Below, in pieces: positions 59,902-64,000 of a stretch of 64,000 nucleotides of DNA (position 1 is its first letter; each line of letters begins with the position of its first letter). The translations under genes and the position numbers were made by a program. Source of the stretch: DASPSM01 sp963800135 (GTDB lineage Bacteria > Planctomycetota > Planctomycetia > Planctomycetales > Planctomycetaceae); NCBI GenBank assembly GCA_963800135.1, contig CAWCZR010000007.1, forward strand, positions 62,001 to 126,000. The letters are read 5' to 3'. The notes beneath the pieces are model-generated. The model was given only the letters and a program-made list of their open reading frames with translations. It had not been told where the DNA came from and made no database searches.

Positions 59902-61573
59902 CTAATGGTTTTGCTCGGGCCGCGGAAGCGGAGGTGGCGGGGGGACTTCGTCGACTGGCTGCGGGTTTTTGGCGTCCGGCGACGCGGGGGAACCAAGCAG
60001 CGAGGCCGTTGGGTTTTCCAGCGCGTAGTCCAGCGCAACCAGCGCGCCGAGGTATTCATAATTCGCGGAGACGAGCCGCTGCTGGGCCCGCGTGAGGGCG
60101 ACTTCGGCGTCGACAATGTCGGTTGGGGTTGCCTGCCCATTGCGATAGCGGTTCCGCACCAAGCGCAGGTTTTCGACCGCCTCCACGACGGCGGGCCGAT
60201 CGCGCTCGATGCGGCGATGGGCGGTCGTCGCCGCGATGTAGGCCACAGTTACCTGAAGCGTCACTTCATCGAGGATCGTCCGGGCATCGGCGAGCGCCTG
60301 TTGTATCTCGGCGTCTGCTGCGCACAGCGATCCCTCGCGCCGGCCCGCCGTGTAGAGCGGCATATCGATGTGCAGACCGATTCCTTCTTGCGCCGGTGGC
60401 GATGTTCGAGCCGCCGACCACGCCGACGCTGCCGCGGGTATAGATTTTGGGCAGGAAATCTCCCGCGACCGATTCGCGGCCGAACTGGGCCGCTGCCACT
60501 GCTTCGCGGGCGATGGAAATCTCGGCACGTTGAGCCGCTGCGACTTCGAGACACTGCACCAACGAGAGATTGAACGCCGGCTCGGAGTTCCAGGCAACGA
60601 GCGATACCGGGAGGCTGGCGTTGCGACCCATGGCATTATTGAGCCTTGCGACGGCCGTGAGTTCGGCCTCTCGGGCTATGTCGACGTCTTCTTCCGCGGC
60701 CGCCAACTGCACTTCGGCCCGCAGGACGTCGTCCTTCTCGAGCACGCCGGCCGCGCAACGCGAGCGCGTATCACGGAGAGTCGCCTGGGCGCGGCGAATG
60801 GCTTCTTCCTGAATCCGGTGGACCGCGCCGGCCCGCAGTGCGAGCAGGTACGCCGATGCTACGTCAAACCCGACCGTCTGGCGGGCCCGCATCGACTGCA
60901 GTTCGGCGATCTGCTCGCGCGCCTGGGCCTGGTGGTACTGCCCGCCCGTGTGCCCGAAATCGTAGATCGTCCACGCCAATTGCAACTCGGCCTGTGCGTA
61001 GTCGTGCGTCGCCGTGGCGGTGGGAAGAATGATTCCCGTAACTCCCGCCGAGGCCGGACCCAGAGTGGGAGACGTCACGCCTTCGTGCGTCAGGAAGTCG
61101 ACCTGGGGCAAGAAGGCCGAAAACGCAACCTCCGACTGTCCGCGGGCCCGCTCGATCGCAGCCAAGGCGGCCACCAGCCGCGGATTGTTGCGGATTCCGA
61201 AGTCGACGGCGTCGAGAAGAGAAAACGTCTGCGTTGCTGCGTCGCTCGCGGACGCGTCGAAGGAGGCAACCACGGGCGTCGTCGCGGGGATGCGCGTCAG
61301 GAACGACGCCGGCACGACCTTTTTCTGCGGAGCGGCAGAGTCGTCCGTCGAGGCCAGAGTGTTCGCATCGCCCGTTTTGACCTCAGCCGTGTCGAGCGTG
61401 ACGGGGGCGACAATCCGGTCGCGCGCGCCGTCGGGCGTCACTTCGCGGGGCAGTGAAAGCGCGGATTGCCAGGGACCCGCCCAAGAACATCCCGCGAGAA
61501 CGCAGATGGCGGCGATTGGACAGGCCCGGCGGAGCGAAGTCGATGCGCTGACCGTTTTCGACCTTGAACGCAT
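59902..61573 (-). CDS. TolC-like outer-membrane efflux lipoprotein, apparent frameshift
   Basis: About 556 residues from two frames. From ATG 61573 there is a lipobox (CVLAGCSW), then the first OEP repeat (SLLDAVDFGIRNNPRLVAAL, FSAFLPQVDFLTHEGVTSP), helices to ARLNNAMGRNASLP and RESVAGDFLPKIYTRGSVGV. At about 60392 coding moves to another frame: IGLHIDMPLYTAGRREGSLC, VAYIAATTAHRRIERDRPAV, RNRYRNGQATPTDIVDAEVA. Both halves keep the OEP fold, so a sequence error is likely. The end is Pro-rich. It forms the outer-membrane duct for the HlyD partner. Confidence 0.85.
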
Positions 61574-61712
61574 CAGCCCGCTCCGGCTGCCAAGCGGACC
61601 TTTCAGGATTCCGGAGTCGACCGGCCGTTTGACCCACTTGCCCGCTCCAACCAGAACAGCGCCGTGAGAATTATCGGCAAACTCAGCCCAGTCGCTTGAG
61701 TCAAAATTACAA

Positions 61713-62354
61713 TCAGTCGCCTTTCGCGGCGGGCAATTTGTCCAAAAAGGCGCCGATTTCGCCGATTGCGGCGTCGCGGTTCTGCTCCTCCGTCACGCCG
61801 GATTTTTTCCGCGGCTTGAAGCTGTGATCGCCGTCTGTCAACCAGTGGATGCGGATGCCCGTGGGCAGATTGTAAGCCGCAACTTTGTCGCGTGAACCAA
61901 ATGTATCGCGCTCTCCCTGCACAATCAAAGTCGGCGTCTTGATCGTCAGCAGGTGCTTGATGCGGAGTTGATCGGGCTTCCCGACCGGATGAAACGGATA
62001 ACCGAGACACACGAGCCCCGCGACGTTCGCTTCGTCCGCGATCAAACTCGCGATCCGGCCGCCCATCGATTTGCCACCAATGATCAATCGTTCGCGGCCG
62101 AGACGTTCCACGACTTGGAGCCAGGTTTCGCGGAGGATGGGTTCGCGGTCCGGCGGTCCGCCCCGCCCCTGATGGCGACGGGCAGCCATGTAGGGAAACT
62201 CGAAGCGTGCGACCCGCAAGCCCCGCTCGGCCAACCCTTGAGCCATCACGTTCATGAACGGACTGTCCATCGGTGCGCCGGCACCGTGGGCCAGCGCAAT
62301 CGTCCAAGCAGCCTTCTTCGGCCCTTCTATGATCAGCTCAGGCGGCGAGTGCAC
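61713..62354 (-). CDS. Alpha/beta hydrolase (KANL3/Tex30-like)
   Basis: A 213-residue hydrolase. GAPMDSPFMNVMAQGLAERG is the oxyanion/N-terminal region; the nucleophile elbow is GGKSMGGR (Ser), followed by GLVCLGYPFHP, VQGERDTFGS (Asp) and LTDGDHSFKPR (His). The GTG at 62354 is the likely start, 12 bases after the previous gene's stop; a longer open frame upstream is antisense-like. The substrate is unknown (an ester or similar). Confidence 0.82.
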   Translation of the reverse strand: MHSPPELIIEGPKKAAWTIALAHGAGAPMDSPFMNVMAQGLAERGLRVARFEFPYMAARRHQGRGGPPDREPILRETWLQVVERLGRERLIIGGKSMGGRIASLIADEANVAGLVCLGYPFHPVGKPDQLRIKHLLTIKTPTLIVQGERDTFGSRDKVAAYNLPTGIRIHWLTDGDHSFKPRKKSGVTEEQNRDAAIGEIGAFLDKLPAAKGD

Positions 62355-62365
62355 GGTTGCCTCGC

Positions 62366-63997
62366 TTATCGAGCGCCTGCGGTCGACGCGTTCGCACCCG
62401 CCGGCACGCGATCGACCAGCACGACCAAATCCTGCTCGAACTTCGGCAGTTCGATCTGAACCGGTGCCTCGCCCCCGCGGACTGTGACATGCGATGCCAC
62501 CTCCCCCGCTGCCGGCGAATAAAAGCGGGCTCGATAGTCTCCGGCCCGCAGGCGCACCAGCAGATTTCCCTGGATGGGCTGCCCGGCGGTCGGGTCGGCA
62601 ACTTCGCGATCGTCGGCCAGATAGGCGATGTAGCCGCCGTCCGCAAGCGACAGTGCCGTGTCGACAAGGTGTTGCGGCTTTTGCACGACCCATTCGGGTA
62701 CCACCCGTGCATGCACGAAGTCGAACGTCCGCACAAAGTCACAGAGATGCTTCATCCAGGTACGGATCATCCGCCTCGAATCGGCCGTGCCCGTCTCCAC
62801 GCCCGAGTTAATCGAGAAATCGATGTAGTCGTAATGGCATTGCGAAAGCACGGCCATCCAAGCCCGCTTGCGATGGATCGTCCAGCCGACCACATCGCGA
62901 TACATCGATGCGGCGTTGTCCTCGTCGGAAACGCACGGCTTGTTAAAAGCGTGAGTCGCGTGGCAGAAATCACGGAAATCCCGGAGGGCGAGCTGCTTCG
63001 ACATGAAATTACCGAGCATGTACTCGCGGCGGCCGAGAACCATCCCAGGCAGTGGGTGGACATTAACGGCGTCGAACTCGCTCTGCTTGAACGAGGCATC
63101 CAGCTCCTGGCGAAAGGCCGGCTTGTAACTGAAGGCTTGCGAGCCGAACACCAGATGCGGATGTCCGAGCCGCTCGAGGTCGCTGCGCACGAAGCCGGTG
63201 ATGCGGGCTTGCCACGCGTCGACATCGGCGACGCTGGCGTGCGGACTCGCGTTGCCGCCCGGCTCGTTGCAGATTTCGTAGTAGACGTTGTCGTAGCCGC
63301 TGGTTTCTTGCAGGATCTTGCGAACATACGCCAACTGGCGATCGAGCAGCGGCGCGTTGTGCAGCGTGTTGTACTCGTACCAGGGAATCTTGGCGACTCC
63401 CTGCAAATTGTTCTCGGCCCGCAGCGGATTGAGGGCCCACACCGCGTCGCCGTAGGAATTGCTGAACAGCGTCAGCTCGATGACGATTCCTAGCTTCGAG
63501 GCCCGCGAGAGGAATCGGTGCAACCGTTCGAAGTATTCGGGGTTCCAGCGATCGAGGTCGAACCGCGGCAATCCGTCGAGGGCGTTTTGCGGGCCGGTGC
63601 GCGGCCAGGGGCTCACATAATCCGCCGCCGCGGGTTTGCAAGGAGAGGCCGGATTACTCGGCGAGGCGATTTCTCGGTAGAGCAAAAATGTTCGACTCAC
63701 GGTTTGGTGCTTATCGGCGGCCTCGGCGAGATAACGCTCGAAATCGAAAGCCCGATTGAGCACCGATCCGTAGTGCTCGGTCGCGGCAATCAATGTCAGC
63801 GGGCGTCCCCGAAAGAAAAAGTAACGCGGATTCTCCGGATGCAGCGAAACGGCCGGCCGGGATTTCTCGGTCGATTCAAGAACGGCGACCCAATCGCCGT
63901 CAGATGTCTCCGGCTGACAAACCAGATCGCCGTGCGAATCGGCGCGGACGATCTGCGCGGGTTTCAGTTCGCCGGTACGGGTGACGAAATGCCGCAC
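62366..63997 (-). CDS. Clan-A-type glycoside hydrolase-like protein (N-terminus may lie beyond window)
   Basis: At least 543 residues. A beta/alpha-barrel with HPENPRYFFFRGRPLTLIAA near the visible start, then FDLDRWNPEYFERLHRFLSR and VYYEICNEPGG, the strand-4 acid/base Asn-Glu-Pro of GH clan A, and PCVSDEDNAA on a later strand, followed by a beta-sandwich end (QPIQGNLLVRLRAGDYRARF). It resembles GH5- and DUF4038-type proteins; the nucleophile cannot be fixed by eye. GTG 63997 is the first start seen, but the frame is open to the edge, so the true start may be outside. Its stop lies 12 bases before the hydrolase gene. Confidence 0.78.
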   Translation of the reverse strand: MRHFVTRTGELKPAQIVRADSHGDLVCQPETSDGDWVAVLESTEKSRPAVSLHPENPRYFFFRGRPLTLIAATEHYGSVLNRAFDFERYLAEAADKHQTVSRTFLLYREIASPSNPASPCKPAAADYVSPWPRTGPQNALDGLPRFDLDRWNPEYFERLHRFLSRASKLGIVIELTLFSNSYGDAVWALNPLRAENNLQGVAKIPWYEYNTLHNAPLLDRQLAYVRKILQETSGYDNVYYEICNEPGGNASPHASVADVDAWQARITGFVRSDLERLGHPHLVFGSQAFSYKPAFRQELDASFKQSEFDAVNVHPLPGMVLGRREYMLGNFMSKQLALRDFRDFCHATHAFNKPCVSDEDNAASMYRDVVGWTIHRKRAWMAVLSQCHYDYIDFSINSGVETGTADSRRMIRTWMKHLCDFVRTFDFVHARVVPEWVVQKPQHLVDTALSLADGGYIAYLADDREVADPTAGQPIQGNLLVRLRAGDYRARFYSPAAGEVASHVTVRGGEAPVQIELPKFEQDLVVLVDRVPAGANASTAGAR

Positions 63998-64000
63998 TGA

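Overview
This is a 64 kb, high-GC bacterial chromosome segment that most likely comes from a planctomycete (Planctomycetota; a Pirellulales- or Gemmatales-like soil or freshwater lineage is plausible, but the order cannot be fixed). The signs are a DUF1559-type pseudopilin (22.5 kb), a giant secreted beta-repeat protein with an N-terminal LEPRxLL-like motif (27.5 kb), a Ser/Thr kinase with a C-terminal DUF1080-like domain, a BlaI/BlaR1-type pair, and several families of dispersed palindromic intergenic repeats. No plasmid, phage, CRISPR or rRNA features were seen. One tRNA gene, tRNA-Glu(CUC), is present.

Layout. 0-10 kb: end of a sodium:solute symporter with its DUF997 partner, proC, an HD-PAS-GGDEF signalling protein, a nitrate/sulfonate-type ABC permease and ATPase, a YfcE-like phosphoesterase, an MsbA-like exporter, and an unusual fusion of thioredoxin-type arsenate reductase with a LolD-like ABC ATPase. 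10-21.6 kb: glnA, a very long BlaR1-like M56 peptidase with its BlaI repressor and a palindromic operator, tRNA-Glu, a G-rich minisatellite island, ribosomal protein S1 and a short RpoD-like sigma factor. 21.6-27.2 kb: a decayed pseudopilin/GYF-domain locus, a nitroreductase, an Flp pilin, and an ECF42-type sigma cassette (DGPF protein, DUF1579-like protein, sigma factor, cupin). 27.5-41.4 kb: the giant surface protein, then permease, MFS transporter, redox lipoprotein and Ser/Thr kinase in one direction, and a TauD-like dioxygenase in the other. 41.5-53.1 kb: a Tad/Flp pilus operon (cpaE, cpaF, tadB, tadC, two TadE-like, one TadG-like gene) ending in a translationally coupled hybrid histidine kinase, with an HD-GYP response regulator upstream. 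53.1-55.2 kb: a 2 kb repeat island. 55.2-64 kb: M13 metalloprotease, FUSC/HlyD/TolC efflux genes, an alpha/beta hydrolase and a clan-A glycoside hydrolase running off the end.

Functional reading. The Tad operon and the distant flp gene would build an adhesive pilus under two-component and cyclic-di-GMP control. glnA and proC are core nitrogen and amino-acid genes, and glnA has a possible sigma-54 promoter. The ECF42 cassette and the BlaI/M56 pair are self-contained stress-response modules.

Caution on quality. At least nine conserved genes (proC, the ABC ATPase, glnA, the 3' end of rpsA, the permease, the TauD-like enzyme, the histidine kinase, a tadE and the TolC-like gene) are each split by an apparent frame change, and the GYF locus has several. 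Several are repaired by adding one base. This pattern fits sequence or assembly error better than mass pseudogenization, and gene ends near these points should be read with that in mind.
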